Origin: JAGVSV01 sp050952845
Lineage (GTDB): Bacteria; Bacillota; Clostridia; Christensenellales; Aristaeellaceae
Reading direction: 5' to 3'
Length of the DNA: 64,000 bases
Assembly: GCA_050952845.1 (NCBI GenBank)
Contig: JBMNLP010000001.1
Span: forward strand, 1,240,001-1,304,000
A program made the position numbers and the translations under genes. A model generated the notes under the pieces. The model was not told the DNA's origin, ran no database searches, and worked only from the letters and a program-made list of their open reading frames with translations. Shown here piece by piece: positions 32,969-41,565 of the stretch. How positions within the stretch are numbered: position 1 is the stretch's first letter; the number at the start of each line of letters is the position of its first letter.

Positions 32969-34762
32969 ATGGCGGAATTCTTAGGCGGCTGGAAAAGATC
33001 ATGTATGTGCGGTGAGGTGACGGAAGCAGCTGTCGGCAGTGATGTGACGTTGATGGGATGGGTGCAGCGGTCCCGCAACATGGGGGGCATCATATTTATA
33101 TGGCTCCGGGACCGCAGTGGTATCGTACAGGTGCTGTTTGACGCTGAGCAGCTGGATGAAAAGACATACCAGCTTGGCGAATCACTGCGATCGGAGTATG
33201 TGTTAGCTGTCCGAGGCGCTGTTTCCCTCCGGCATGAAAAGGACATCAATGCCCAATTGGCGACGGGGCGCGTGGAGGTGCTCGTCCGGGAAGCAAAAAT
33301 CCTCAACAAATCCGAAACGCCACCCATATATATTGACGATGACACCAAGGAGAACGAAGCTGTTCGGTTGAAGTATCGGTATCTCGACCTGCGCCGACCT
33401 TCCATGCAGCGTACGATGCAGGTCAGATCGAAGGTGGTCAATGCCATCAGAGCTCATATGATATCCTGTGGCTTTACGGAGTTTGAAACACCCATCCTGA
33501 CCAAGTCCACCCCGGAAGGTGCCAGGGACTTTTTAGTGCCCAGCCGGCTGCACCCGGGTGATTGCTATGCTTTACCTCAGAGCCCGCAGATCTATAAACA
33601 GCTGCTGATGCTTGCCGGCATGGACCGTTATTTCCAGTTTGCCCGCTGTTTCCGCGATGAAGACAGCCGCGCTGACCGCCAGCCGGAGTTTACACAGCTG
33701 GACCTGGAGATGACTTTTGTTGAGCCACCGGATGTTCAGGAAGTTGTGGAGGGCGCATTTGCCAGGGTGTTCAAGGAAGTCAAAGGCATTGAACTGCAGC
33801 TACCCCTCAGACGCATGACCTGGAAGGAAGCGATGGAGAAATACGGCAGCGACAAGCCGGATACCCGCTTTGATATGACCATTGCTACGGTCAACGATGT
33901 TGTCAGGCATTGTGGCTTTTCTATATTTGAACAAGCGGTTACCAATGGAGGCACGGTCTGCGCAATCGTCGTTCCAAAAGCGGCTGGACAGCTGTCGCGC
34001 AAGGACATGGATGCGCTCAATGAGTTTGTCAAAACATACCATGTCAAGGGCTTAGCCTGGCTGGCAATCAACGAGGATGGTTCGCATCGCTCCTCCTTTG
34101 CACGGTTCCTGAAGGAGGAAGATTTGAGAAACCTTCTGAATACGCTGGGGGCAGGGGCAGGGGACGCTGTTTTCCTGATAGCGGACAAAAAGCATACCGC
34201 ACTCACCGCCATGGGGCAGCTGCGCACAAGGCTGGCCAGACAGCTTGGTATGATCGATGAAACGGTCTATAGCGTGCTGTGGATAACTGAATTCCCCCTG
34301 CTTGAATGGAATGAAGAAAATCAGCGCTATGTATCGGCCCATCATCCCTTCACCATGCCCATGGAGGAAGACTTTGGCATGATGGAAACCAACTTAGAAG
34401 CAGTCCGTGCCAAATCATACGATCTGGTCATCAACGGATTGGAAATGGGTTCCGGTTCGATCCGCATTCATGCCAGCGACCTGCAGGAAAGGATGTTCAA
34501 CTTGCTGGGCTTTTCACACGAAGAGGCATGGAAGCGGTTTGGTTTTCTGCTGGAAGCATTTAAATATGGTACGCCGCCGCACGGGGGCTTTGCCTTTGGT
34601 ATCGACAGGCTGATGATGGTGTTGCAGGGGGCTGAAAGCCTTCGGGATGTCATCGCTTTTCCCAAGGCACAGAACGCTTCCTGCCTGATGATGAACACGC
34701 CGGACAGCGTTGCGCCTGAACAGCTCCAGGCGTTAAAAATGCGCTTTATGCTTGATGACTGA
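32969..34762 (+). CDS. aspS: Aspartyl-tRNA synthetase
   Basis: Charges tRNA-Asp. It has 597 residues in bacterial architecture: N-terminal OB anticodon domain (VTLMGWVQRSRNMGGIIFI), class II core with FETPILTKSTPEGARDFLVP, motif 2 RCFRDEDSRADRQPEFTQLD, the bacterial GAD insertion, and motif 3 GIDRLMMVL. Whether it also charges tRNA-Asn cannot be told; no gatCAB is in the window. ATG at 32969 has GGGGGAGG upstream. It is co-transcribed with hisS under the Asp-type T-box. Confidence 0.96.
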   Translation: MAEFLGGWKRSCMCGEVTEAAVGSDVTLMGWVQRSRNMGGIIFIWLRDRSGIVQVLFDAEQLDEKTYQLGESLRSEYVLAVRGAVSLRHEKDINAQLATGRVEVLVREAKILNKSETPPIYIDDDTKENEAVRLKYRYLDLRRPSMQRTMQVRSKVVNAIRAHMISCGFTEFETPILTKSTPEGARDFLVPSRLHPGDCYALPQSPQIYKQLLMLAGMDRYFQFARCFRDEDSRADRQPEFTQLDLEMTFVEPPDVQEVVEGAFARVFKEVKGIELQLPLRRMTWKEAMEKYGSDKPDTRFDMTIATVNDVVRHCGFSIFEQAVTNGGTVCAIVVPKAAGQLSRKDMDALNEFVKTYHVKGLAWLAINEDGSHRSSFARFLKEEDLRNLLNTLGAGAGDAVFLIADKKHTALTAMGQLRTRLARQLGMIDETVYSVLWITEFPLLEWNEENQRYVSAHHPFTMPMEEDFGMMETNLEAVRAKSYDLVINGLEMGSGSIRIHASDLQERMFNLLGFSHEEAWKRFGFLLEAFKYGTPPHGGFAFGIDRLMMVLQGAESLRDVIAFPKAQNASCLMMNTPDSVAPEQLQALKMRFMLDD

Positions 34763-34769
34763 AGTCAAG

Positions 34770-34798
34770 TTGCGGCGTGTTGAAACTTTTGGTATAAT
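34770..34798 (+). promoter_or_regulatory. Promoter of the Asp23-AmaP gene cluster
   Basis: TTGCGG (34770-34775), a 17-base spacer, TATAAT (34793-34798), beginning 8 bases after the aspS stop. Confidence 0.7.
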
Positions 34799-34827
34799 TG
34801 CTCCGTCTATTCAAGGAGGTGCAGCGA

Positions 34828-35595
34828 ATGTCGCTTGAAAAGGAAAACCTGCCTATTGATCAACAGCCCGATGAAACTGGTGGTACAATCACTTATGCCA
34901 ATGAAGTGATCGCCATTATTTCCGGTATCGCAGCCAACGAAGTCGAGGGGATTGCCGGCATGTGTACCAGCGGCGGCTTTGGCGATATCATTGGGAGAAA
35001 CCGGAATGTAACCCGCGGTGTGAAGGCTGAAGTCGGCACAGAAGAGGTGTCCATCGATCTGTATACCATTATCGAATATGGTCAGCCTATTCAGAAGGTC
35101 GCCTCAGAAGTGCAGGAGAACGTCCGAAAATCCATTGAAGCTATGACAGGGCTGAAGGTGGTGCGCGTCGATGTCCACGTTCAGGGCGTTAGCTTTGAAC
35201 AGGAAAAGCGTGAGACGCAAACCAATCTGGAAGCTGTCAAACGCCAGCACCTGCCTGATTCGCATCAGGAAAAAGCAAAGGAAGACAAGAAAGCAGACAG
35301 GAAAAAAACGAAGGAAGCAGCAAACGATAAACCTGCTGCAGACGAAGCTGTGCAGGATACCAAACAGGACCAGCCTGCTGTTGCTGATGACAGCGTAACA
35401 AATGAGCAGCCAGAGCAGATGGTTCCCGCAGACGAGCCCACTGCTGAATCTGCCGAAGTCGAGAAAACATCGCCTCTTGATGTAACAGATCCTGCTGAGA
35501 AAGAGGAACCAGTTGATGCAGTAGCTGACGAAGAAGCGGAAGATAAGAAATCAGCTGCCAAGCCGGCTGGACGCAGTCGCAAGGCCAAGGCGTAA
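34828..35595 (+). CDS. Asp23/Gls24 family envelope stress protein with long charged tail
   Basis: A 255-residue protein. Residues 20-115 form the Asp23 domain (GTITYANEVIAIISGIAANEVEGIAGM, split here as GTITYANEVIA and IAANEVEGIAGM), followed by VDVHVQGVSF. Asp23 proteins form a membrane-associated scaffold held by AmaP. The remaining 130 residues are a Lys/Glu/Ala/Asp-rich, probably disordered tail (KAKEDKKADRKKTKEA to GRSRKAKA), longer than in Staphylococcus Asp23. ATG at 34828 follows AAGGAGGTG; the next two genes encode the membrane anchor and a small membrane partner. Confidence 0.85.
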   Translation: MSLEKENLPIDQQPDETGGTITYANEVIAIISGIAANEVEGIAGMCTSGGFGDIIGRNRNVTRGVKAEVGTEEVSIDLYTIIEYGQPIQKVASEVQENVRKSIEAMTGLKVVRVDVHVQGVSFEQEKRETQTNLEAVKRQHLPDSHQEKAKEDKKADRKKTKEAANDKPAADEAVQDTKQDQPAVADDSVTNEQPEQMVPADEPTAESAEVEKTSPLDVTDPAEKEEPVDAVADEEAEDKKSAAKPAGRSRKAKA

Positions 35596-35603
35596 CACAC
35601 GTG

Positions 35604-36161
35604 ATGAAACTAAAGTTTAGGCACCGTGTTGTGCTGTACATGGGTGCGGTGGTTGTGCTGGCAATTGGCATGGTGCTGATTATTGCCGGTTTTCAATTTT
35701 CCAGCATCATCCTCAGGCCGGAAGGTAAAGGTTTTTTTACGCCAATCAGGTTGTTTGTATGGCTGATGGGGTTGCTGCTTGTAGTGTATGCGCTGTTCAT
35801 ACTGGTAACTCCAGGGAGACAGAAGCGAAAACAGGACAGTTTTCTTGCGCAGAGCAGTGGTTCTGGTGAGCTGCGGATCTCCACAAAAGCTGTGGAGCAT
35901 ATCATCAGTAGGTGCATTGATTCTGATGAAACTGTGCTCAACGATGTGCGCATCATCAACAACCGGGATAAACTGACGGTTGACCTGAACATCGACATCG
36001 CGAGCCATGTTCATATACCGCAGGTCATTGACGAGCTGCAGAAAAAGATCAGGCATCAATTGCAGACCAACGCAGGGATCAAGGTTGACGAAGTGCGCGT
36101 CATGGTAGATCATACAAAGAAAGAACTGGAACGCGTGTCCGGTGGAGCTGGACAACAATAG
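35604..36161 (+). CDS. amaP: Alkaline shock response membrane anchor AmaP
   Basis: A 185-residue protein with two transmembrane segments (VVLYMGAVVVLAIGMVLII and LFVWLMGLLLVVYALFIL) and a cytoplasmic Asp23-like domain (ELRISTKAVEHIISRCI and LTVDLNIDIASHVHIPQVI). In Staphylococcus AmaP tethers Asp23 to the membrane. ATG at 35604 is 8 bases after the Asp23 stop; a GTG directly before it is an alternative. The ribosome binding site is weak, suggesting coupling. Confidence 0.87.
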   Translation: MKLKFRHRVVLYMGAVVVLAIGMVLIIAGFQFSSIILRPEGKGFFTPIRLFVWLMGLLLVVYALFILVTPGRQKRKQDSFLAQSSGSGELRISTKAVEHIISRCIDSDETVLNDVRIINNRDKLTVDLNIDIASHVHIPQVIDELQKKIRHQLQTNAGIKVDEVRVMVDHTKKELERVSGGAGQQ

Positions 36162-36226
36162 GGAAAGGCGTGAATTCGCCTGGACTAAGCCTCTGGCTAA
36201 ACAGCAATTGAAAGGAAAGACACAGC

Positions 36227-36523
36227 ATGGATGACCGGTTCAAAAAAATTGTCACGCCGGGAACGCCCGCGGGTACGCTGTTTTATGCGGCGGTATTCTT
36301 TGTTTTTGCGATACTTTGGTTGAAATATGGCATCCTCAGAACGCTGCTGGTTGTGCTATTGACTGTGACAGGTGCTTTTATCGGTTCAAGCAGCAATCTG
36401 AAGGCTGACGTGGCAGGTCTTATCAACCGCATGTTTCCACCCAAAGACCAGAAAGTGACTTACCAGCAGGAAGACCTTGAGAAAGTCAAGAAAACACTGG
36501 GGATAAAGGATGACAAAGCCTGA
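36227..36523 (+). CDS. DUF2273 small membrane protein
   Basis: A 98-residue protein with two closely spaced hydrophobic helices (TLFYAAVFFVFAILWL and ILRTLLVVLLTVTGAFIG) and a charged C-terminus. This family is nearly always found next to Asp23 and AmaP; its function is unknown but it probably belongs to the same membrane assembly. AAAGGAAAG precedes the ATG. Confidence 0.82.
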   Translation: MDDRFKKIVTPGTPAGTLFYAAVFFVFAILWLKYGILRTLLVVLLTVTGAFIGSSSNLKADVAGLINRMFPPKDQKVTYQQEDLEKVKKTLGIKDDKA

Positions 36524-36572
36524 AACACCCACCAATCGCAGCTTGTTTGCGGGAAAGGGCAGATGACGCAAG

Positions 36573-36974
36573 ATGGCGCGACATGCCGCGCGGCGAGCCG
36601 CGATGCAGCTGATCTATGAACAGATGATGGGTGGTGGCGATGAAAATACGCTCCATAGCATGATTAACTTTCCTGAGGATGACCCGGAGATCACCTACAT
36701 CCATACCGTGCTGGATGGTGTAATTAGCCGGCAGGACGATATCGATGGGCAGATTGCCTTGCGTAGCACCAACCGTGAGCTGAGCCGTATTCCCGCTGTG
36801 GTGCGTGCCATCCTTCGGTTGGCTCTGTATGAGCTTCAGTACATGCCAGAGGTACCCCAACGCGTTGTGATTAACGAAGCGGTGGAACTAGCCAAGCGAT
36901 ATGCTGATGAGGTGGACGGTAAGTTTGTTAACGGCTTGCTCGGTGCCTTTGTTAGGGATAAGCATCCAACATGA
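36573..36974 (+). CDS. nusB: Transcription antitermination factor NusB
   Basis: A 133-residue all-helical RNA-binding protein that joins NusE in rRNA antitermination. ARHAARRAAMQLIYEQ is the N-terminal boxA-binding region; RIPAVVRAILRLALYEL and VPQRVVINEAVELAKRYADE, then KFVNGLLGAF, are family hallmarks. Its stop overlaps the next start (ATGA). Confidence 0.95.
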   Translation: MARHAARRAAMQLIYEQMMGGGDENTLHSMINFPEDDPEITYIHTVLDGVISRQDDIDGQIALRSTNRELSRIPAVVRAILRLALYELQYMPEVPQRVVINEAVELAKRYADEVDGKFVNGLLGAFVRDKHPT

Positions 36975-37912
36975 AGGCGGTGATCGGCATCGATACAAGC
37001 TGCTACATGACATCATGCGCGGCGGTTGATGAGAGCTGCCGCGTGTTGTTATCTGAACGGAAAACGCTCCCTGTAGAAGCGGGGAAATGTGGACTCAGGC
37101 AGAGCGATGCCGTTTTTCTGCATGTGCGGCAGTTTCCGGAGCTGTTTGCCAAGGTTGTGAAGGGGCTGCGCGGTTACAGTACGATCGCTGTATCGTCTTC
37201 AGCTAAGCCTGCGGATGGGGAAGACAGCTATATGCCGGTTTTTATGACAGGTTTGTCTTTTGCCAGGGCCATAGCGGCTGCATATGACGTGCCTTGTTAT
37301 GAAACGACGCACCAGCGGGGTCATTTGGCTGCCGCTATGATTGACCAGCCCGCGCTTCCTAGCCGACATTTGGCAGTCCATCTGTCCGGTGGTACAACTG
37401 ATTTTCTTATTAAAGACGAACATGTATCGCTCAAGCTGGTGGCTAAGGGGCTCGATTTACATGCCGGTCAGCTTATTGACAGGGTCGGGGTTGCGATGGG
37501 GCTGCCTTTTCCCGCAGGCTCTATGCTGGAGAAGTTGGCCATGCAGGGGCAGGCGTCGGGCAGATATCCTGCTGCGATGCGTAAAGGCGGCTTTCATCTG
37601 TCAGGTGCTGAGGCTGCTGCGCTACGGGACATCAGCGCGGGCATCCGACATGAGAACATTGCCGCTGAGGTGTTTGACTTACTGGTACGTTCTGTGCTGA
37701 AAATGCTTGATGTAATAGCTGAGAAAACCGGTCTTCGCGATGTGCTGCTGACTGGCGGCGTAGCATCCTCCACGCTGCTGCGTACCATGATGGAGGAAAG
37801 AAACAATGCCAGGAGGCTGGGGCTGAGCCTGTCGTTCGCTCTGCCTGAATACGCGGGGGACAACGCGGCAGGTATCGCAATGATCGGTATGGAGCGAGCA
37901 CTCAAGCAATAG
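36971..37912 (+). CDS. Kae1/TsaD-like domain protein (M22 family)
   Basis: A 313-residue ASKHA-fold protein related to TsaD. It keeps the metal-binding pair in HQRGHLAAA, an SGGTTDFLI phosphate loop (SGGHTxL in TsaD), GLPFPAGSMLEKLA, TGGVASSTLLR and a C-terminal GDNAAGIAMIG with the conserved Asp. TsaD makes the t6A tRNA modification with TsaB and TsaE, but neither is nearby and this copy is shorter than typical TsaD. Clostridia often carry such a paralogue between nusB and folD. Its function is unassigned. Start overlaps nusB by 4 bases. Confidence 0.78.
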   Translation: MKAVIGIDTSCYMTSCAAVDESCRVLLSERKTLPVEAGKCGLRQSDAVFLHVRQFPELFAKVVKGLRGYSTIAVSSSAKPADGEDSYMPVFMTGLSFARAIAAAYDVPCYETTHQRGHLAAAMIDQPALPSRHLAVHLSGGTTDFLIKDEHVSLKLVAKGLDLHAGQLIDRVGVAMGLPFPAGSMLEKLAMQGQASGRYPAAMRKGGFHLSGAEAAALRDISAGIRHENIAAEVFDLLVRSVLKMLDVIAEKTGLRDVLLTGGVASSTLLRTMMEERNNARRLGLSLSFALPEYAGDNAAGIAMIGMERALKQ

Positions 37913-37933
37913 AAAGAATAAGGAGGTGACCAT

Positions 37934-38779
37934 ATGGCGGAGATATTGAGCGGAAAGCACATGTCGGAGCAGCTGACGGAAGAACAAATCCAGCGCGTCA
38001 GGCAGATGCGGTCTGAGGGATTTACGCCCGGGCTGGCTGTGGTGCTGGTGGGCGATCATCCTGCGAGCCAAATCTATGTACGCAACAAGGAACGGGCATG
38101 CAAGCAGATCGGATTGCATTCTGAGGTGGTGCGGCTGGACGGCGAAGCGTCGCAACAGGAGGTCATCGACGTTGTGAACAGGCTGAATCGATCGCCTGAT
38201 ATCCATGGCATCTTGGTGCAGCTGCCGCTGCCTGCGCATATTGATGAGGCAGCTGTGCTGTCCTGCGTGCAGCCTGAGAAGGATGTGGATGGTTTCCATG
38301 AAAGCAACGCGGGCAGGCTGATGCTGAACAGGCAGGGCATCGTTCCCTGTACGCCGGCGGGTATACTGCATATGCTCAAACAAGGCGGCGTGCCACTGGC
38401 AGGCAGCCATGCTGTTGTTGTGGGCCGGTCCAACATCGTGGGCAAGCCGGTTGCCCTGCTGCTGCTGCGCGAACACTGTACTGTCACCATCTGCCATTCC
38501 CGTACGAGAAATCTGGAAGAGATCACCCGGCAAGCCGACATCTTGGTGGTAGCCATCGGCAAGCCGGCTTTCATCACAGCCAACATGGTCAAACAAGGCG
38601 CAGCTGTGATTGATGTAGGTATCAACCGGGTGGATGGCCGGGTGGTTGGGGATGTCGACTTTGACGGTGTTTCACAGGTGGCTGGATATATTACGCCAGT
38701 ACCTGGCGGGGTGGGTAAAATGACCATCAGCATGTTGATGGAGAACACCCTGGAGGCTGCATGCAGGCAGCGGCACTAA
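37934..38779 (+). CDS. folD: Methylenetetrahydrofolate dehydrogenase/cyclohydrolase
   Basis: Oxidises methylene-THF to methenyl-THF with NADP and hydrolyses it to formyl-THF. It has 281 residues. YVRNKERACKQIGL contains the catalytic Lys region, GILVQLPLPAHID and PEKDVDGFH bind folate, VVVGRSNIVGKPVA binds NADP, and GYITPVPGGVGKMTISML closes the protein. AGGAGG precedes the ATG. The 3' end overlaps xseA by 19 bases. Confidence 0.97.
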   Translation: MAEILSGKHMSEQLTEEQIQRVRQMRSEGFTPGLAVVLVGDHPASQIYVRNKERACKQIGLHSEVVRLDGEASQQEVIDVVNRLNRSPDIHGILVQLPLPAHIDEAAVLSCVQPEKDVDGFHESNAGRLMLNRQGIVPCTPAGILHMLKQGGVPLAGSHAVVVGRSNIVGKPVALLLLREHCTVTICHSRTRNLEEITRQADILVVAIGKPAFITANMVKQGAAVIDVGINRVDGRVVGDVDFDGVSQVAGYITPVPGGVGKMTISMLMENTLEAACRQRH

Positions 38780-39981
38780 CCGTCAGCGATCTGAACGAAT
38801 ACGTCAGGAAAAAGCTTGCCAGCGACCCGGCGCTGTTTCATATCGCTGTGCGCGGCGAGGTCAGCAACTTCAAGCAGCATGTATCCGGACACTGGTATTT
38901 CTCGCTGAAGGATCAAGCTAGCAGAATCGCCTGCGTGATGTTCAGACAGCATAACCAGCTGTTGAAGTTTTTTCCGCGCGACGGCATGCAGCTGGTGCTG
39001 ATCGGTTCGGTCGGGTTGTATACGGCAGCCGGCGCTTATCAGTTCTACGCCGAAGGTGCAGTGCAGTTTGGCATGGGCGACCTGTATCAACAGTTTTTAA
39101 TACTGAAGGACAAGCTGACCCGCGAAGGCTTGTTTGATCCGGCGAAAAAACGCCCGCTGCCGCTGTTGCCTGCCGCGGTGGGCATCGTCACCTCGCAAAC
39201 AGGCGCTGTACTGCACGATATCCGTACCGTTGCTGAAAGAAGGTGCCCCGGCGTCAGGCTGATTTTGCGTCCCGCCCTTGTGCAGGGAGAAGGCGCTGCC
39301 AAAGACATCGCGGATGGCATCGCGGCGCTGGCTGCTGTGCCCGAGGTGGACGTCCTCATCGTTGGCCGGGGCGGCGGCAGCTTGGAAGATCTTTGGGCAT
39401 TTAATGAAGAAGTTGTCGTGCGGGCGATTGCCCGTTGCGCCAAACCGATCATATCCGCCATCGGGCACGAAACCGATGTCACGTTGGCTGATTTTGCATC
39501 AGATGTACGCGCCCCCACACCCTCAGCCGCTGCTGAGCTGGCAGTTCCAGATCGGGCTGAGCTTGCTGGGAGGGTGTCTGGGTTGCTCAGCGCGTTGCGG
39601 TATCGTGTTGACAGCTGCCTGGATAAACTGCGAATGCAGGTTGCCACGCTGGAGAAAAGGCTGCAGCCTCTGCAGCCGGATATCACCATCGCGCTGAGTG
39701 AAAGCAGGATCGGGATGGCGCGCCAGCGGCTTGATGCCGCTGGCGGTCGTGCCTTACAGGCAGCGTCCGGCGTTTATGAGCATGTGCTAACCAGGTTGAT
39801 GGCGGTTAGCCCTATGCAAACGCTGAAAAGGGGATATGCGATTGCCATGGATGGGGAACATCCCGTACAATCCGTACGGGATGTACCGGAAAACCTGACA
39901 TTGTTATTCCATGACGGCAGAGCGAGGGTGCATACCCTCTCTGCAGAAAAGGAGGATCCATTTGACCGCGAAGGACCGTGA
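38761..39981 (+). CDS. xseA: Exodeoxyribonuclease VII large subunit
   Basis: Catalytic subunit of a single-strand-specific exonuclease. The 406 residues show the N-terminal OB domain (TVSDLNEYVRKKL, VRGEVSNFKQHVSGHWYFSLKD), the catalytic block VGIVTSQTGAVLHDI and IVGRGGGSLEDLWAFNEE, ISAIGHETDVTLADFASD, RAPTPSAAAELAVP, then coiled coil and a C-terminal TLKRGYAI. GGAGG lies 4 bases before the ATG inside folD. The end overlaps xseB by 20 bases. Confidence 0.97.
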   Translation: MQAAALTVSDLNEYVRKKLASDPALFHIAVRGEVSNFKQHVSGHWYFSLKDQASRIACVMFRQHNQLLKFFPRDGMQLVLIGSVGLYTAAGAYQFYAEGAVQFGMGDLYQQFLILKDKLTREGLFDPAKKRPLPLLPAAVGIVTSQTGAVLHDIRTVAERRCPGVRLILRPALVQGEGAAKDIADGIAALAAVPEVDVLIVGRGGGSLEDLWAFNEEVVVRAIARCAKPIISAIGHETDVTLADFASDVRAPTPSAAAELAVPDRAELAGRVSGLLSALRYRVDSCLDKLRMQVATLEKRLQPLQPDITIALSESRIGMARQRLDAAGGRALQAASGVYEHVLTRLMAVSPMQTLKRGYAIAMDGEHPVQSVRDVPENLTLLFHDGRARVHTLSAEKEDPFDREGP

Positions 39982-40201
39982 GCTGACCTTTGAAGAAAGG
40001 ATTGAGGCGCTGGAAAAATTGGTTGCGTCCATGGAGGAAGGCGGGATGCGCCTGGACGAAACGCTGGCAGCCTACGAGCAAGGCATGAAGCTGGCTGCCA
40101 AGCTGCATGAGGAACTGGACCAGGCGAAAAAGAAGCTGAGTGTGCTAAAAGATGGAAAGGTGATACCGCTGAATGAGCAGGACATTTCAGCAGAAGTATA
40201 G
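39962..40201 (+). CDS. xseB: Exodeoxyribonuclease VII small subunit
   Basis: A 79-residue helical hairpin protein that assembles around XseA. LTFEERIEALEKLVASMEEG and LDETLAAYEQGMKL are the family signature. The TTG at 39962 is the start, 6 bases after AAAAGGAGG; an ATG 51 bases earlier in frame lies well inside xseA without a ribosome binding site. It overlaps xseA and ispA on either side. Confidence 0.93.
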   Translation: MTAKDRELTFEERIEALEKLVASMEEGGMRLDETLAAYEQGMKLAAKLHEELDQAKKKLSVLKDGKVIPLNEQDISAEV

Positions 40202-41069
40202 CAGCTACCGGCAGATAATTAACAGGTATCTGGACACCGTCATCCAGCTGCCTGATGTAGCTTGGCCACCGGACGCTGTGCCGCGCCAGCATGCGGAAGC
40301 CATGCGTTACAGCCTGTTGTCGGGCGGCAAGCGACTGCGTCCCGTTTTGTTGCTGGCTAGCTACCACATGTTTTTTCAGGATGTCGTTCCAGCGTTGCCT
40401 TTTGCTGCCGCTATTGAAATGATCCATGCCTATTCGTTGGTTCACGACGATCTGCCGGCTATGGACAACGACAGCCTGAGGCGTGGAAAACCTACAAACC
40501 ATGTCGTCTTTGGTGAGGCTGCGGCGATATTGGCAGGCGACGGGCTGTTGAACAGCGCTTATGAATTGATGGCAAGCAGTGACCATCCTGGTGCGTTGAA
40601 GGCAATAGGAGAAATTGCCCGCCGTGCCGGAAGCCGCGGTATGATCGCCGGTCAGGTTGCCGACATATCGTTTGAGGGTACTGCGCCGGAGGAAAACAAG
40701 GTGCTGTATATCCACGCGCATAAAACGGCGGATATGATCACAGCGCCGGTGATAGCTGCGCTGTTGCTGGCTAAAGCCAACCGGGAGATGCTGGAAGTGG
40801 GTAAGCGGTATGGATACCATTTGGGCGTAGCTTTTCAGATTGTTGATGATCTGCTTGACCTGAAAGGTGATGAAACAATGCTGGGCAAGGCGGCCAGAAA
40901 GGATGCCCAGGCAGGTAAGATGACCTGGCCTCATGTATTTGGGGAGGAGCGCGCCAGGCAGGATGCTGCCGCCCACACCCAGGCTGCTGCGGATTCTGCT
41001 GCAGCCTTCGGAGAAAAGGGCGTGTTTTTACAGGCGCTTGCGCTGGATGCGCTCCAGCGTGTACAATGA
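40173..41069 (+). CDS. ispA: Polyprenyl (farnesyl) diphosphate synthase
   Basis: Condenses isopentenyl diphosphate with allylic diphosphates, probably to farnesyl diphosphate for undecaprenyl and quinone precursors. It has 298 residues with the two Asp-rich motifs SLVHDDLPAMDNDSLRRGKPT and FQIVDDLLDLKGD, plus SLLSGGKRLRPVL. The spacing is that of short-chain bacterial FPP synthases. The start lies 29 bases inside xseB, giving tight coupling. Confidence 0.95.
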   Translation: MSRTFQQKYSSYRQIINRYLDTVIQLPDVAWPPDAVPRQHAEAMRYSLLSGGKRLRPVLLLASYHMFFQDVVPALPFAAAIEMIHAYSLVHDDLPAMDNDSLRRGKPTNHVVFGEAAAILAGDGLLNSAYELMASSDHPGALKAIGEIARRAGSRGMIAGQVADISFEGTAPEENKVLYIHAHKTADMITAPVIAALLLAKANREMLEVGKRYGYHLGVAFQIVDDLLDLKGDETMLGKAARKDAQAGKMTWPHVFGEERARQDAAAHTQAAADSAAAFGEKGVFLQALALDALQRVQ

Positions 41070-41099
41070 TATGGATCAAGCATCCTTGGAGGATATGAG

Positions 41100-41537
41100 T
41101 TGACTGAGCTGTTCAGGAACGACATGCTGCTCTGTGCGTTTAGCGCTTGGTTTGTGGCACAGATTATCAAGACGTTGATTTACTGGCGGATCACACGGAT
41201 CTTCAGTTTATGCCGGATGTTTGGCATGGGCGGTATGCCCAGTGCGCATACGGCATTTTTGGTAGCTATAACCACCATGATTGCGCTGAGGGAAGGGATG
41301 GCATCGACAGCCTTTACACTCTCAGTAGCGGTGACAGCTGTGGTTATTTACGATGCACTGGGCGTGCGGTATCAAACTGGAAAGCAGAGCCATGTCATCA
41401 ACAAGATCCTCCATAGGATGCTGGTAGAAGGACAGCCGCTGACAGAGGAAACGTTGCAGGAACTGGTTGGTCACACACCGACGGAAGTGTTTTTCGGCGC
41501 ATTGATCGGGTTGATCATGCCGGTCTTTTTCGGGTAG
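41100..41537 (+). CDS. Divergent PAP2 family membrane protein (YuiD type)
   Basis: A 145-residue membrane protein with four hydrophobic segments. It keeps GMPSAHTAFLVAI (the PAP2 SxxxH signature) and IYDALGVRYQTGKQSHVINKI, typical of the divergent PAP2 group whose substrate is unknown. The position after ispA suggests a polyprenyl phosphate role, which is inference. TTG start at 41100 with GGAGG upstream. Confidence 0.83.
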   Translation: MTELFRNDMLLCAFSAWFVAQIIKTLIYWRITRIFSLCRMFGMGGMPSAHTAFLVAITTMIALREGMASTAFTLSVAVTAVVIYDALGVRYQTGKQSHVINKILHRMLVEGQPLTEETLQELVGHTPTEVFFGALIGLIMPVFFG

Positions 41538-41565
41538 GCTATATCAATACAGGAGGAGAATAGAA

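Noticed and set aside
37679..38596. 305-codon minus-strand frame opposite folD
   Set aside because: His/Gln-rich shadow translation of the folD and Kae1-like genes.
39774..40976. 400-codon minus-strand frame across xseA, xseB and ispA
   Set aside because: It lies opposite three recognised genes and shows no conserved motif.
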